Below, in pieces: positions 1 through 8,494 of a stretch of DNA of 64,000 nt (the first letter of the stretch is position 1; the number at the start of each line of letters is the position of its first letter). The notes beneath the pieces were generated by a model. That model saw only the letters and a program-made list of their open reading frames with translations, ran no database searches and was not told where the DNA came from. This stretch comes from Streptomyces rubiginosohelvolus. Its GTDB lineage: Bacteria; Actinomycetota; Actinomycetes; Streptomycetales; Streptomycetaceae. The position numbers and the translations under genes are program-made. The stretch spans positions 434,001 to 498,000 of the forward strand of contig NZ_BMTW01000003.1 in the NCBI RefSeq assembly GCF_014649875.1, in the 5' to 3' direction.

Positions 1-33
1 CTCTCCGGCGGCGTAGGGCATCAGATTCGTCAC
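1..33 (-). CDS. clpP1: ATP-dependent Clp protease proteolytic subunit ClpP1, N-terminal fragment
   Basis: Only the first 11 codons are inside the window, read leftwards from a GTG at 33: V-T-N-L-M-P-Y-A-A-G-E. This matches the start of Streptomyces ClpP1 as I remember it. An AGGTGG ribosome site lies four bases before the GTG. ClpP1 is a serine-protease subunit of the barrel that works with ClpX or ClpC. The next gene upstream on the same strand is tig, the usual actinobacterial order, and a strong terminator separates the two, so clpP1 has its own promoter region (34-240). The identification rests on 11 residues plus synteny. An in-frame ATG at 21 is a possible alternative start. Confidence 0.75.
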   Translation of the reverse strand, partial: MTNLMPYAAGE

Positions 34-168
34 GTATCCACCTGCTCGTCTCTGACGGCTCCGGCCGTCTCAGCGTCTTCGTACCGGGCGGGTGGAGCCA
101 CTGCTCCACCCTTCCTCTTCATGGACCCTAACGCGCAGGTGGGACAACGCCATCCCGCTTCCGCAACT

Positions 169-186
169 GTTCGCTGGGAGCGCAAG
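169..186 (-). promoter_or_regulatory. ClgR-like activator site upstream of clpP1
   Basis: The sequence GTTCGCTGGGAGCGCAAG has CGCT and AGCG arms around a GGG centre. It lies about 135 bases upstream of the clpP1 start and beyond the tig terminator. ClgR is the known activator of clpP1P2 in Streptomyces and binds GTTCGC-type inverted repeats. The assignment is by motif and position only. Confidence 0.5.
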
Positions 187-240
187 GTCCGCAGTGGGCA
201 CAAGGGTTCCGGGGGCGCACGGGGATCCGGCGCGCTACGC

Positions 241-279
241 CGACGGGCCCCGAACACAGGATGCGTTCGGGGCCCGTCG
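241..279 (-). terminator. Intrinsic terminator of tig
   Basis: A perfect 15-bp inverted repeat (241-255 with 265-279) with a 9-base loop sits 40 bases past the tig stop codon. As is usual in Streptomyces there is no long T tract. Confidence 0.8.
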
Positions 280-318
280 TGACGGTCAGCGCGAGGCTGT
301 CGCGGGTCGGAGCGAGGC

Positions 319-1725
319 TCAGGCCTCGTTCTTCTCCTCGGCCTTGTCGTCCGCCTTGTCCTCGGTGGCGGCCTCGGCCGTCTCCGTGGCCTCGGCGGCC
401 TCTGCTGTGTCCTCGTCGTCTTCGAGGTCGACGACCTCACCGTTGGTGTCGACGACCTTGGCGGCCTCGACGACGACGGCGAGCGCCTTGCCGCGGGCGA
501 CCTCGCCGACGAGCATCGGCACCTGGCCGCCCTCGACGACGGCCTGGGCGAACTGGTCGGGGCTCATGCCGGAGGAGGCGGCACGCCGCATGAGGTGCTC
601 GGTGAGCTCCTCCTGGTTGACGTTCAGCTTCTCCTTGTTGACGAGCTCGTCAAGGATGAACTGGGTCTTGATGCCCTTGATGGCCTGCTCGGAGGTCTCG
701 TTCTCGAACTCCTCCAGGGTCTTGCCCTGGATCTCGAGGTACTTCTCGAGGTCGAGGCCCATCTGGCCGAGCTGGTGGTGCTCCAGGTTGTGCTTGCGGG
801 TCTGGACCTCGTCCGCGAGCAGCTTCTCCGGGATCGGGACCTCGGCGAGCTTCAGCAGCTCCTCCAGGACGCGCTCCTGGGCCTGCGTGGCCTGGTCGTA
901 CTGCTTGGTGGTCTCCAGGCGCTTGCGGCTGTCGGCCTTCAGCTCCTCCAGCGTGTCGAACTCGCTGGCCATCTGGGCGAAGTCGTCGTCCAGCTCGGGG
1001 AGCTCACGGGCGGCGACGGCGGTGACCTTGACGGTGACCTCCGCGTCCTTGCCCTCGGCGGAGCCGCCCTTCAGCTGCGAGGTGAAGGTGGCCTCGCCAC
1101 CGGCCTCCAGGCCGGTCACGGCCTCGTCGATGCCGTCGAGGAGCTCGCCGGAACCGATGGTGTACGAGACACCGTCGGCCACGCCGTCCTCGAGGACCTC
1201 GCCGTCGACCTTGGCCTGCAGGTCGATCGTGACGACGTCGCCGTCGGCGGCGGCGCGCTCGACCGGGTTGGTGGAGGCGAAGCGCTCGCGGAGCTGCTCC
1301 ACGGCCTTCTCGACCTCTTCGTCGGTGACCTCGAGGGCGTCGACGGTGACCTCGATGCCGGAGTAGTCCGGGATCTCGATCTCGGGGCGTACGTCAACCT
1401 CGGCGGTGAAGGCCAGCAGCTCGCCGTCCTTCAGCTCGGTGATGTCGACCTCGGGCTGGCCGAGGACGTTCAGCTCACCCTCGTTGACCGCCTCGGTGTA
1501 GAACTTCGGGAGGGCGTCGTTGACGGCCTCCTCCAGCACCGCACCGCGGCCGAACCGCTGGTCGATGACCCGGGCGGGGATCTTGCCCTTGCGGAAGCCC
1601 TTCACCGTGACCTGCTGGTTGATCTTCTTGTACGCCGCGTCGAGGCTGTCCTTGAGCTCCTCGAAGGGCACCTCGATGCTGAGCCGAACCCGAGTCGGGT
1701 TCAGGGTCTCCACGGCGCTCTTCAC
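319..1725 (-). CDS. tig: Trigger factor, ribosome-associated chaperone and prolyl isomerase
   Basis: A 468-residue protein that binds the ribosome exit tunnel and shields nascent chains. The N-terminal ribosome-binding domain carries the signature GFRKGKIP at residues 43-50. A central FKBP-type isomerase domain lies at about 160-245, followed by the helical C-terminal arms. The last 40 residues are acidic and rich in Ala, Glu and Asp, as in other Streptomyces copies. The start is the GTG at 1725, preceded by AAGGAG eight bases upstream; a longer reading frame to 1821 lacks a ribosome site and homology. The gene lies between tRNA-Pro and clpP1 on the same strand. Confidence 0.96.
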   Translation of the reverse strand: MKSAVETLNPTRVRLSIEVPFEELKDSLDAAYKKINQQVTVKGFRKGKIPARVIDQRFGRGAVLEEAVNDALPKFYTEAVNEGELNVLGQPEVDITELKDGELLAFTAEVDVRPEIEIPDYSGIEVTVDALEVTDEEVEKAVEQLRERFASTNPVERAAADGDVVTIDLQAKVDGEVLEDGVADGVSYTIGSGELLDGIDEAVTGLEAGGEATFTSQLKGGSAEGKDAEVTVKVTAVAARELPELDDDFAQMASEFDTLEELKADSRKRLETTKQYDQATQAQERVLEELLKLAEVPIPEKLLADEVQTRKHNLEHHQLGQMGLDLEKYLEIQGKTLEEFENETSEQAIKGIKTQFILDELVNKEKLNVNQEELTEHLMRRAASSGMSPDQFAQAVVEGGQVPMLVGEVARGKALAVVVEAAKVVDTNGEVVDLEDDEDTAEAAEATETAEAATEDKADDKAEEKNEA

Positions 1726-1875
1726 GGTTCGGTCTCCTTGGTGGCTGACTTCTTGGGGTTCTGCTGGGCCGCCGAGTGGCGGCTTCGCGGACCGAGCCCG
1801 GTACATCAGACACACGGGCACGCATTTTGCATAGTAACGGCAAGGGGGAGGACTCCCACAATGCGATCTTGCTGG

Positions 1876-1952
1876 TGGTCGGGGTGGCCGGATTCGAACC
1901 GACGACCTTCCGCTCCCAAAGCGGACGCGCTACCAAGCTGCGCCACACCCCG
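1876..1952 (-). tRNA. tRNA-Pro (anticodon UGG)
   Basis: Read on the minus strand, the acceptor stem CGGGGTG pairs with CACCCCG. The anticodon loop TTTGGGA gives anticodon UGG (plus-strand 1916-1918). The T arm contains GTTCGAATC, and the 3' CCA is encoded (1876-1878). Length is 77 bases. It lies 150 bases upstream of tig. Confidence 0.97.
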
Positions 1953-2141
1953 TCGGTGCGACACGTAGGGTACATGCACGGCGACCGTGGGATCCGCCGC
2001 TTTACGGAGCGGCTCCACCGCGCCGGGACGGTCGCGGCACGCGTCCGGCCGGGCGGCCGGCACAACGGGTGTGCGGGCACCGCCGCCGACCCGCTACGAT
2101 GCTCTTCGTGCCGCGGTCCACGGACCTGCGGTGCGACGCTT

Positions 2142-2215
2142 GCGGGCGTAGCTCAATGGTAGAGCCCTAGTCTTCCAAACTAGCTACGCGGGTTCGATTC
2201 CCGTCGCCCGCTCCA
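2142..2215 (+). tRNA. tRNA-Gly (anticodon UCC)
   Basis: The acceptor stem GCGGGCG pairs with CGCCCGC. The anticodon stem CTAGT/ACTAG encloses the loop CTTCCAA, giving UCC. The T loop has GTTCGATTC and the CCA end is encoded. Length is 74 bases, divergent from tRNA-Pro. I see no duplicated 3' end nearby that would mark an integrated element. Confidence 0.97.
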
Positions 2216-2222
2216 CGCAGTC

Positions 2223-2263
2223 GAGGGCCCGGCCCGGAGGATCATCCTCCGGGCCGGGCCCTC
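2223..2263. terminator. Bidirectional terminator between tRNA-Gly and the small membrane gene
   Basis: A perfect 19-bp stem (2223-2241 with 2245-2263) with a three-base loop starts eight bases after the tRNA. It can serve both the tRNA and the convergent gene that ends at 2302. Confidence 0.9.
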
Positions 2264-2301
2264 ACGCTGTGCGCGCTGTCCGCGACCGACCGCTCCGCGC
2301 C

Positions 2302-2496
2302 TCAGAAGCTGATCTGGTTGATGGTGTCGGCCACCGAGTTCATGAACCTGTTGATCGACGGGGCCATGCCGGTCGATGCCAGGAAGAAGCCGAAGAGCAC
2401 CGCGACGATCGCGGGTCCGGGCTTGATGGAGCCGCTACGGATCATTACCACCAGGATGACCGCGAACAGCAGCACCATAGACAGTGATATAGCCAC
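2302..2496 (-). CDS. Small two-helix membrane protein of unknown function
   Basis: A 64-residue protein starting with GTG at 2496; GAGGGTG lies about ten bases upstream. Residues 2-19 and 26-43 are hydrophobic and predict two membrane helices separated by a short loop with RSGSIKPG. The C-terminal tail SINRFMNSVADTINQISF looks amphipathic. I do not recognise a named family. The predicted topology is a hairpin with a cytoplasmic or peripheral tail. It stands alone, convergent with tRNA-Gly across a strong terminator. An internal ATG at 2478 has no ribosome site. Confidence 0.75.
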   Translation of the reverse strand: MAISLSMVLLFAVILVVMIRSGSIKPGPAIVAVLFGFFLASTGMAPSINRFMNSVADTINQISF

Positions 2497-2996
2497 GTCT
2501 GATCACACCCTCGGTCGGTCCGCCTTGCCGGCCCGGAAGCGTGCACCACCGCGCGCCCCGTCGCCTCCATCGTGCCACCAACTCCCCCGTGGTTGCTGCC
2601 GGGTGACGGAACGGGGTGATGGGATCCCGCCATCCTTGACGGCCGGTGCCGTCGCGGCGACGGGTGCGGGCGCGGGGCCGCGGTCGCGCCGCGCCCGGGA
2701 AGCGGGCGGGAGCCGGGCCGTTGCACCGCTCCCTGTGCGCCGGCTGTGAATACCCGGCGGCCGAATATCCGTCACCGTGATCGTCTCCGCATCCCCACAC
2801 TTCATTCACAGCCAATTGACGGCGTGGATGCGACGTAATTCACTCCGGCCAACTGCTTGGCTATATGCCCCATTTAAGCGGGATCAATGGTGCCATAGCG
2901 GGCGGTGTTCGACGGTTTCACATTCGAATGGAGGGGAACACGCGATATCTCCCCGCAGTTTTACGCGAGGCAATCGACCGGTCTAAGGTGCCTTAG
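2497..2996. other. 500-base intergenic region with an A/T-rich right half
   Basis: This divergent region separates the small membrane gene (minus) from the acyltransferase gene (plus). I find no credible gene. About 2800-2970 is markedly A/T-richer than its surroundings, as expected for promoters. A TTGACG at 2816-2821 could be a -35 element, but no good -10 follows at 16-18 bases. A palindrome at the right end overlaps the acyltransferase ribosome site. Confidence 0.5.
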
Positions 2997-2997
2997 A
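2982..2997 (+). promoter_or_regulatory. Palindrome overlapping the acyltransferase ribosome site
   Basis: TCTAAGG-TG-CCTTAGA is a perfect inverted repeat with 7-bp arms. It contains the AAGG ribosome site and ends on the first base of the ATG. It could be an operator or an mRNA hairpin that hides the start. The sequence does not match the DtxR/DmdR iron box. Confidence 0.4.
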
Positions 2998-4163
2998 TGT
3001 TCCAAGCTCCGAGCGTATTTCAGAGGGCCCCGCTCCCCCCGGCGACCCGGGAGTCGGAGCCCAGACACGCGCAGACGCTCACCACCACCGCGCCCCGGCC
3101 CACTCCCGGGACCAGCGCTCCGGACGCCACCGCTCCGGCGCCCGCGGCAGCGAAGAAGCGCGACCCCTACTTCGACAACGTGAAGTATCTGGCCATCGTC
3201 CTCGTCGCGGTGGCCCACGCCTGGGAACCCGTGATGGACGGCAGTCGGGCCACCCGGGCGCTGTACATGATCGTGTACATGTTCCACATGCCGGCGTTCA
3301 TCCTCATCTCCGGCTATTTCTCCCGGTCGTTCGACATGACGGCGCCCAAGGTGAAGCGGCTGCTCACCTCGGTCGTGGTGCCGTACCTGGTGTTCGAGAC
3401 GGCCTATTCGCTCTTCAAGCGGTACGCGGACGATTCGCCCGACATGGCGATCAGCCTGGTGGACCCGTTCTTCCTGACCTGGTTCCTGATCGCCCTGTTC
3501 ATCTGGCGGGTGACCACGCCGATCTGGCAGGCGATCCGCCATCCGCTGCCGGTGGCGCTCGCCATCGCCATGCTCGCCTCCGTCTCCCCCGACATCGGTG
3601 ACGACCTCGATCTCCAGCGGGTGCTGCAGTTCCTGCCGTTCTTCGTGCTCGGCCTGCTGGTGAAGCCCGAGCACTTTCAGCTGGTCAGGCGGCGCGAAGT
3701 GCGACTGCTGTCCCTACCGCTGTTCGCCGGCGCGCTGCTCTTCGCGTACTGGGCCGCCCCGCGCATGCAGCTCGGCTGGTTCTACCGCGCCAACAGCGCC
3801 CAGGAGATGGGCGCTCCGTGGTGGTCGGGCGCGGTGATGACGCTCGCGATGTTCGGCTGCGCCCTGGTGCTGACGGTCGGCTTCCTGGCCTGGGTGCCCG
3901 GCCGGGAGCGGTGGTTCACGGTGCTCGGCGCCGGCACGATCTGCGGCTATCTGCTGCACGGCTTCCTGATCAAGGGGGCCGAGTACGCGGGCCTGTTCGA
4001 CCACTACACCTGGCTCTCCGGCCCGGTCGGGCTGGTCGTCGTCTCGCTCGTGGCGGCGGTGGCCGTGACGCTCATGTGCGCCCCCCTGGTGGGCCGCGCG
4101 CTGAAATGGGCCACCGAGCCGGACATGAACTGGGCCTTCCGGAAGGTCTCCGCGCGGCGCTGA
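2997..4163 (+). CDS. Acyltransferase-3 family integral membrane protein
   Basis: A 388-residue membrane protein of the acyltransferase-3 / fucose 4-O-acetylase type, which moves acyl groups onto surface sugars or other exported molecules. Residues 1-55 form a Pro/Ala/Thr-rich cytoplasmic extension. The family start is at about 56: DPYFDNVKYLAIVLVAVAHAW, with the conserved His in helix 1. About ten hydrophobic segments follow, including a second conserved region FHMPAFILISGYFSR. The ribosome site AAGG is nine bases before the ATG and lies in a palindrome. No sugar-biosynthesis genes are adjacent, so the substrate cannot be guessed. Confidence 0.85.
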   Translation: MFQAPSVFQRAPLPPATRESEPRHAQTLTTTAPRPTPGTSAPDATAPAPAAAKKRDPYFDNVKYLAIVLVAVAHAWEPVMDGSRATRALYMIVYMFHMPAFILISGYFSRSFDMTAPKVKRLLTSVVVPYLVFETAYSLFKRYADDSPDMAISLVDPFFLTWFLIALFIWRVTTPIWQAIRHPLPVALAIAMLASVSPDIGDDLDLQRVLQFLPFFVLGLLVKPEHFQLVRRREVRLLSLPLFAGALLFAYWAAPRMQLGWFYRANSAQEMGAPWWSGAVMTLAMFGCALVLTVGFLAWVPGRERWFTVLGAGTICGYLLHGFLIKGAEYAGLFDHYTWLSGPVGLVVVSLVAAVAVTLMCAPLVGRALKWATEPDMNWAFRKVSARR

Positions 4164-4232
4164 GCCCCGGAGGACCGGCGCCTTCGCCGCCCCGGCCGCC
4201 GCCCTCCCCGCCGCTCTCCGCGCCACTCCCCC

Positions 4233-4266
4233 TGATCCACCCGCCGGCCCCGCCGTGGGTGGATCA
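4233..4266. terminator. Bidirectional terminator
   Basis: A 10-bp perfect stem (4233-4242 with 4257-4266) with a 14-base loop lies between two convergent genes. Its right arm overlaps the stop codon of the HD-domain gene. Confidence 0.7.
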
Positions 4267-4764
4267 GCGCGCTTCCGGGTTGGCCGAATTCTTTCGGTCC
4301 GAGGGTGATTCGCCGCCGACCAGCCCCAGCAGCCCTCGCACCTGCGCATACTTCGCCGTCAGCCGGGTACGGGTCGGCTCGTCCAGGACCGCCAGGCGGG
4401 CGGGATCCGCGTTGTGGGCGAGATCCGCCTCTTTGACGAGCAGCGCGCCCGGGGTGGCCAGGATCCGCGCGGTGTACGAGGACAGCTCCTCCCCCGGCCG
4501 CTTGGTCACCGCCAGGACCATGTCCTTCACCTCCTGCGGCAGAGCCGCGGCCGCCAGCCACTCGGCGGAGAGCGCGTCGTCCTCGACCGCGTCGTGCAGC
4601 CAGGCCGCCGCGATCTGCCCGTCGTCGCCGCCGCGTACCCGTACACCTTCGGCCACCGCCGCGAGGTGTTCCCCGTACGGGCGGCCCGCCTTGTCGGTCT
4701 GCCGCGCATGGGCCGCGCGGGCGATGGCCTCCACCTCGGAGACGCTCAGATGCCGTCCAGTCAT
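4264..4764 (-). CDS. Small HD-domain phosphohydrolase, SpoT/MESH1-like
   Basis: A 166-residue single-domain HD protein. Metal-ligand candidates are His33, the His57-Asp58 pair in WLHDAVED, and Asp114 in KEADLAHNAD; the spacing and motifs resemble the (p)ppGpp hydrolase domain of SpoT and the short enzyme MESH1. No synthetase, TGS or ACT domain is present, so it may be a small alarmone hydrolase or a hydrolase of another nucleotide. The ribosome site is weak. It is a single gene ending in a terminator shared with the acyltransferase gene. Confidence 0.8.
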   Translation of the reverse strand: MTGRHLSVSEVEAIARAAHARQTDKAGRPYGEHLAAVAEGVRVRGGDDGQIAAAWLHDAVEDDALSAEWLAAAALPQEVKDMVLAVTKRPGEELSSYTARILATPGALLVKEADLAHNADPARLAVLDEPTRTRLTAKYAQVRGLLGLVGGESPSDRKNSANPEAR

Positions 4765-5000
4765 GGGCCGACTCTACGGCCGCGTCCGGGGCCGGATCCG
4801 AAGTCGCCGCTCCCGCAACGGTGTTGACGGGACCCCTCGATCGGACCAAGCGGACAAAAATGGGCAAGCTGACGGATCCATAGTTGCAGCGTCAATCGTT
4901 CGGTAAACTAATTACTGATGGATTCTTGATGCCCCCTTGACCCTCTCTTGACCGACCTCGAAGGACCAGGCTCATCGGACACGCAGACACCCTCCTCGCC

Positions 5001-6185
5001 ATGGGCGGCGCCTTCCTGGCCGCTGCCGTCCTCGCCCGCCTCGGCGGCCGTATCGGGCTGCCGACGATCCCCCTGTTCATCCTGGCCGGGATCCTCCTCG
5101 GCCCGCACACCCCCGGATACACGCTCCTCTCCAACCCGCACGACCTGGAGATGCTCTCCGCGCTGGGACTCGTCCTCCTGCTCTTCTACCTGGGGCTCGA
5201 GTTCCACATGGACGACCTCAAGACGGGCGGCCGGAAGATGGCCATCGCGGGCGGGACGTATCTCGTCCTGAACGTCGGCGCCGGTCTCATATTCGGCTTC
5301 GCGCTGGGCTGGGGCACCTCGGAGGCGCTGGTCCTCGCCGGTGTCCTCGGCATCTCCTCGTCCGCGATCGTCACCAAGATCCTGGTGGACCTGGGGCGCA
5401 TCGGTAATCCGGAGACCCGTCCGATCCTCGGCATCATCGTCGTCGAGGACATCTTCCTCGCCCTGTATCTCGCCGCGCTCCAGCCGATCCTGTCCGGTGC
5501 GGACAGCCTCTCGGCCGCGCTGGTCGACGGCGGCAAGGCCTTCGGCTTCCTGCTGCTGCTCGCGCTGGCGGCCCGGTTCGGCACGAAGCTCATCGGCAAG
5601 CTCATGAACACCAAGGACGACGAGCTCCTCGTCATCTCGTTCCTGGGTGTGGCCGTCTTCGTCGCCGGTGTCTCGGAGATGTTCGGCGTCGCCGACGCGA
5701 TCGGCGCGTTCATGGTCGGCCTGATGCTCGGCTCCACCTCGTCGGGCGACCGCATCCTCAAGCTGGTCCACCCGCTGCGGGACGCCTTCGGCGCCATCTT
5801 CTTCTTCGCCTTCGGCCTCTCCATCGACCCGGGTGACCTGCCGAGCGTGCTGTGGCCGGTGGTGGCGGCCGTGGTGCTGACGCTCGCCATGAACATCGCG
5901 GCCGGACTCGCGGCGGCGAAGGTGTACTCCTTCGGCGCCCAGGCCACGTCCAACATCGCCACCACGCTGGTGGCCCGCGGTGAGTTCGCGCTCATCCTCG
6001 CCACGATGGCGGCGGCCGCCGGACTGGACGAGCGGCTCTCGCCGTTCATCGCCGGCTACGTCCTCCTGCTCGCCGTCCTCGCGCCGCTGGCCGCCGGACG
6101 CTCGCACTGGCTGGCCCGCATCCTGCCGGGCGGCCGCGACAAGGACGACCACCAGGACCAGGAGCAGGTACCTGTGTCGGTCTGA
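5001..6185 (+). CDS. Cation:proton antiporter, CPA2/KefB type (true start probably upstream)
   Basis: A monovalent-cation/H+ antiporter membrane domain with about 12 hydrophobic segments and no C-terminal TrkA-N domain. Family landmarks are LPTIPLFILAGILLGPHTPG near the start, GLVLLLFYLGLEF, and GISSSAIVTKILVDLGR. The first canonical start is ATG 5001, but it has no ribosome site and cuts into helix 1. In-frame codons back to 4974 read I-G-H-A-D-T-L-L-A, as expected for this family, and AAGGA (4961-4965) lies eight bases before the ATC at 4974. No ATG, GTG or TTG exists in frame between 5001 and the stop at 4938. The usual partner gene khtT is not next to it. Confidence 0.88.
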   Translation: MGGAFLAAAVLARLGGRIGLPTIPLFILAGILLGPHTPGYTLLSNPHDLEMLSALGLVLLLFYLGLEFHMDDLKTGGRKMAIAGGTYLVLNVGAGLIFGFALGWGTSEALVLAGVLGISSSAIVTKILVDLGRIGNPETRPILGIIVVEDIFLALYLAALQPILSGADSLSAALVDGGKAFGFLLLLALAARFGTKLIGKLMNTKDDELLVISFLGVAVFVAGVSEMFGVADAIGAFMVGLMLGSTSSGDRILKLVHPLRDAFGAIFFFAFGLSIDPGDLPSVLWPVVAAVVLTLAMNIAAGLAAAKVYSFGAQATSNIATTLVARGEFALILATMAAAAGLDERLSPFIAGYVLLLAVLAPLAAGRSHWLARILPGGRDKDDHQDQEQVPVSV

Positions 6186-6210
6186 CCCGGCACCGGCTGA
6201 GCACCGGCGA

Positions 6211-6266
6211 ACGGCGGAGAGGCGCCCCGATACCCGGCCCCCGGGTGACGGGCGCCTCTCCGCCGT
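6211..6266. terminator. Strong bidirectional terminator
   Basis: A perfect 17-bp stem (6211-6227 with 6250-6266) encloses a second 6-bp stem (6232-6237 with 6241-6246). It lies between the convergent antiporter and phosphatase genes. Confidence 0.9.
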
Positions 6267-6312
6267 CCGGATCCGGCGACGGCTCCGGGGTCCGCCCGGC
6301 CCCCTGGGAGGC

Positions 6313-7476
6313 TCAGGCCCGGCGGGAGAGCAGCAGCAGCGCCCGGTCGTCGTTGACGTCCTTGGCGCAGGCCTCGATCAGATGCCAGGCCGCGCCCTCG
6401 AAGCCGGTGGAGACATACCGGTCGGCCTCGCCCGTCAGCCGGTCGATGCCCTCAGCGATGTCCCGGTCGGACGCCTCCACCAGACCGTCGGTGAAGAGCA
6501 TCAGGACGTCGCCGGGCGCGAGCGAGCCCTTCACCGCGTCGAACTCGGCCCCGTCGTAGACGCCGAGCAGGGGCCCCTCCCCCGACTTCTCCTCCCACTG
6601 GCCGCTGCCCGCGTGCAGTTGGAGGGCGGGCGGATGGCCGGCGGAGTAGATCTCGTAGTCGCCCGACTCCAGGTCCAGCACCAGGTGGATGGAGGTGGCG
6701 AACCCCTCGTCCCAGTCCTGGCGCAGCAGATAGCCGTTGGCGGCGGGCAGGAAGGCGTGCGGGGCCAGCGAGCCGAGGAGCCCGCCGAAGGCGCCGGACA
6801 GCAGCAGGGCCCGGGAGCCCGCGTCCATGCCCTTGCCGGAGACGTCGGTGAGGACGGCTTCCAGGGTGCGGCCCCCGTGGGTGCGGGCCGCGACGACGAA
6901 GTCCCCGGAGAACGACTGGCCGCCGGCCGGGCGCAGGGCCATCTCGCGGTGCCAGCCCTGGGGCAGCCGGGGCAGGGAGCTCTGGACCCGGATGCGTTCG
7001 CGCAGGTCGAAGAGCATCGTGCCGCCGCGCCGCCAGGGCACGCCGACCCGGGCCCGGAACTGGGCGAGGACCAGCCCGAAGAACCCGCAGGCGGCGACCA
7101 CGAGCACGGTGCCCGGGGTGACCCGGGCGGGGCCGTCCAGATACGGGCCGAGGGTGAGGGCCTCGATGATCAGTGCGCCGGCGGCCGTCGCGTACAGCCC
7201 CAGCAGGCTGGAGGGGCGCAGCAGGAGGCCGCCCGCCACGATGGGCAGGGCGAGGGCGGCCGGGTCGAACCAGATCGGACTGACGACGGTGGCCACGGTG
7301 ATGGCCGGGATCGTCAGCAGCAGGCCGGCCAGGGCGATCCAGTCGGAGCCGTCGCCGCGGAAGTAGTCGACCCCGGATTTGCGCAGCCCGATACGGGCCC
7401 GGTGCATCTTTCTGCGCCACCGGGCCCAGAAGTCGTCTGTTCCTCCGCTACGGGCCACTGCCGGGACCTTATCCAC
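6313..7476 (-). CDS. Membrane-anchored SpoIIE/PP2C-type serine phosphatase
   Basis: A 387-residue protein. Residues 46-137 form about four membrane helices; the rest is a cytoplasmic SpoIIE phosphatase domain. Visible motifs are SGDFVVA, VLTDVSGKGMDAG, YSAGHPPAL, GDVLMLFTDGLVEASD and the terminal DDRALLLL, so the metal-binding acidic residues are in place. Such enzymes dephosphorylate anti-sigma antagonists in partner-switching pathways. No anti-sigma gene is adjacent and there is no PAS or GAF sensor domain, so the membrane part is the likely sensor. The start is GTG 7476, with GGAGG seven bases upstream; a TTG at 7512 is less likely. Confidence 0.92.
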   Translation of the reverse strand: MDKVPAVARSGGTDDFWARWRRKMHRARIGLRKSGVDYFRGDGSDWIALAGLLLTIPAITVATVVSPIWFDPAALALPIVAGGLLLRPSSLLGLYATAAGALIIEALTLGPYLDGPARVTPGTVLVVAACGFFGLVLAQFRARVGVPWRRGGTMLFDLRERIRVQSSLPRLPQGWHREMALRPAGGQSFSGDFVVAARTHGGRTLEAVLTDVSGKGMDAGSRALLLSGAFGGLLGSLAPHAFLPAANGYLLRQDWDEGFATSIHLVLDLESGDYEIYSAGHPPALQLHAGSGQWEEKSGEGPLLGVYDGAEFDAVKGSLAPGDVLMLFTDGLVEASDRDIAEGIDRLTGEADRYVSTGFEGAAWHLIEACAKDVNDDRALLLLSRRA

Positions 7477-7566
7477 CCGAACGCCTCCGGTGCAGGGGGA
7501 CCCCGGTGACAATGCGCTCGAAATGGGGGCGTCCGCGCGTTCCCACCGGTCTCCTTCGGGCGGTTT

Positions 7567-8400
7567 TCAGCCTTTTCTGCCGTCGGAGGGGCCCGTGGGC
7601 TGGCACCGGGGGCACCAGAAGAGGTTGCGCGAGACCAGGTCCGCGGTGCGGATCTCCGTACCGCAGATGTGGCAGGGCAGGTTCGCGCGCCGGTAGACGT
7701 AGACCTCGCCGCCGTGGTCGTCCTTGCGGGGTGGGCGGCCCATGGCCTCGGGAAGGTGTTCGGGGCGGACGGTGTCGATGCGGTTGTTGCGGACGCCCTC
7801 GCGCATCAGCTCCACCAGGTCCGCCCAGATCGTGTCCCACTCGGCGCGGGTGAGGTCGCGGCCCGTGCGGTACGGGTCGATGCCGTGGCGGAAGAGGACC
7901 TCGGCGCGGTAGACGTTGCCGACGCCCGCGATGACCTTCTGGTCCATCAGCAGGGCGGCGATGGTGGTCCGGCTGCGGGAGATCCGCTGCCAGGCGCGCT
8001 CCCCGTCCTCGTCGCCGCGCAGCGGGTCCGGGCCCAGGCGCTCGTGTATCGCGCGCTTCTCGGGCTCGGTGATCAGGGCGCAGGTGGTGGGGCCGCGCAG
8101 ATCCGCGTAATGGCCGGCGTTGACCAGGCGGAGGCGGACGGTGTCGGTGGGCGGCGGGGGCGGGGCGGCGCCGAAGCCGAGCTTGCCGAAGAGGCCGAGG
8201 TGGATGTGGACCCAGCCGGTGTCACCGAAGCCGAGGAAGAGGTGTTTGCCGTGGGCGTCGGTGGCGGTGAGGGTGTGTCCGTCGAGCAGGGCCGCGCTGT
8301 CGGAGAACTTCCCCTGCGGGCTGCTCACCCGGACCGGCGCGCCCGCGAAGCGTTCGGCGTGGTCGTCGGCGAGACGGCGGATGGTGTGTCCCTCGGGCAC
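7567..8400 (-). CDS. nei: Fpg/Nei-family DNA glycosylase, Nei1 type
   Basis: A 277-residue base-excision repair glycosylase/AP lyase. After the initiator residue, mature Pro2 and Glu3 in PEGHTI form the active site, and AHGKHLFLGF carries the conserved Lys. The H2TH region includes LLMDQKVIAGVGNVYRAE. The C-terminal zinc finger has CHIC and CPRC pairs. It closely resembles mycobacterial Nei1 (Rv2464c) as I recall it. Start GTG 8400 has AGGAG seven bases upstream. It follows rpiB on the same strand with a 94-base gap, the same order as in mycobacteria. Confidence 0.93.
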   Translation of the reverse strand: MPEGHTIRRLADDHAERFAGAPVRVSSPQGKFSDSAALLDGHTLTATDAHGKHLFLGFGDTGWVHIHLGLFGKLGFGAAPPPPPTDTVRLRLVNAGHYADLRGPTTCALITEPEKRAIHERLGPDPLRGDEDGERAWQRISRSRTTIAALLMDQKVIAGVGNVYRAEVLFRHGIDPYRTGRDLTRAEWDTIWADLVELMREGVRNNRIDTVRPEHLPEAMGRPPRKDDHGGEVYVYRRANLPCHICGTEIRTADLVSRNLFWCPRCQPTGPSDGRKG

Positions 8401-8494
8401 GGCGGGGCTCCTGCGACTGCGACAAGGACGGGCGGTGGCATGGCCGTGCCGCCGGGTCCGGGACCCGGCGGCACGCAAGAGGGTGGGGGCGGGA

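Noticed and set aside
1726..1821. Longer trigger-factor start
   Set aside because: No ribosome site and no homology upstream of the GTG at 1725, which has AAGGAG.
1876..2215. tRNA-Pro/tRNA-Gly as the attachment site of an integrated element
   Set aside because: I found no repeated tRNA 3' end and no integrase, excisionase or transfer genes in the window.
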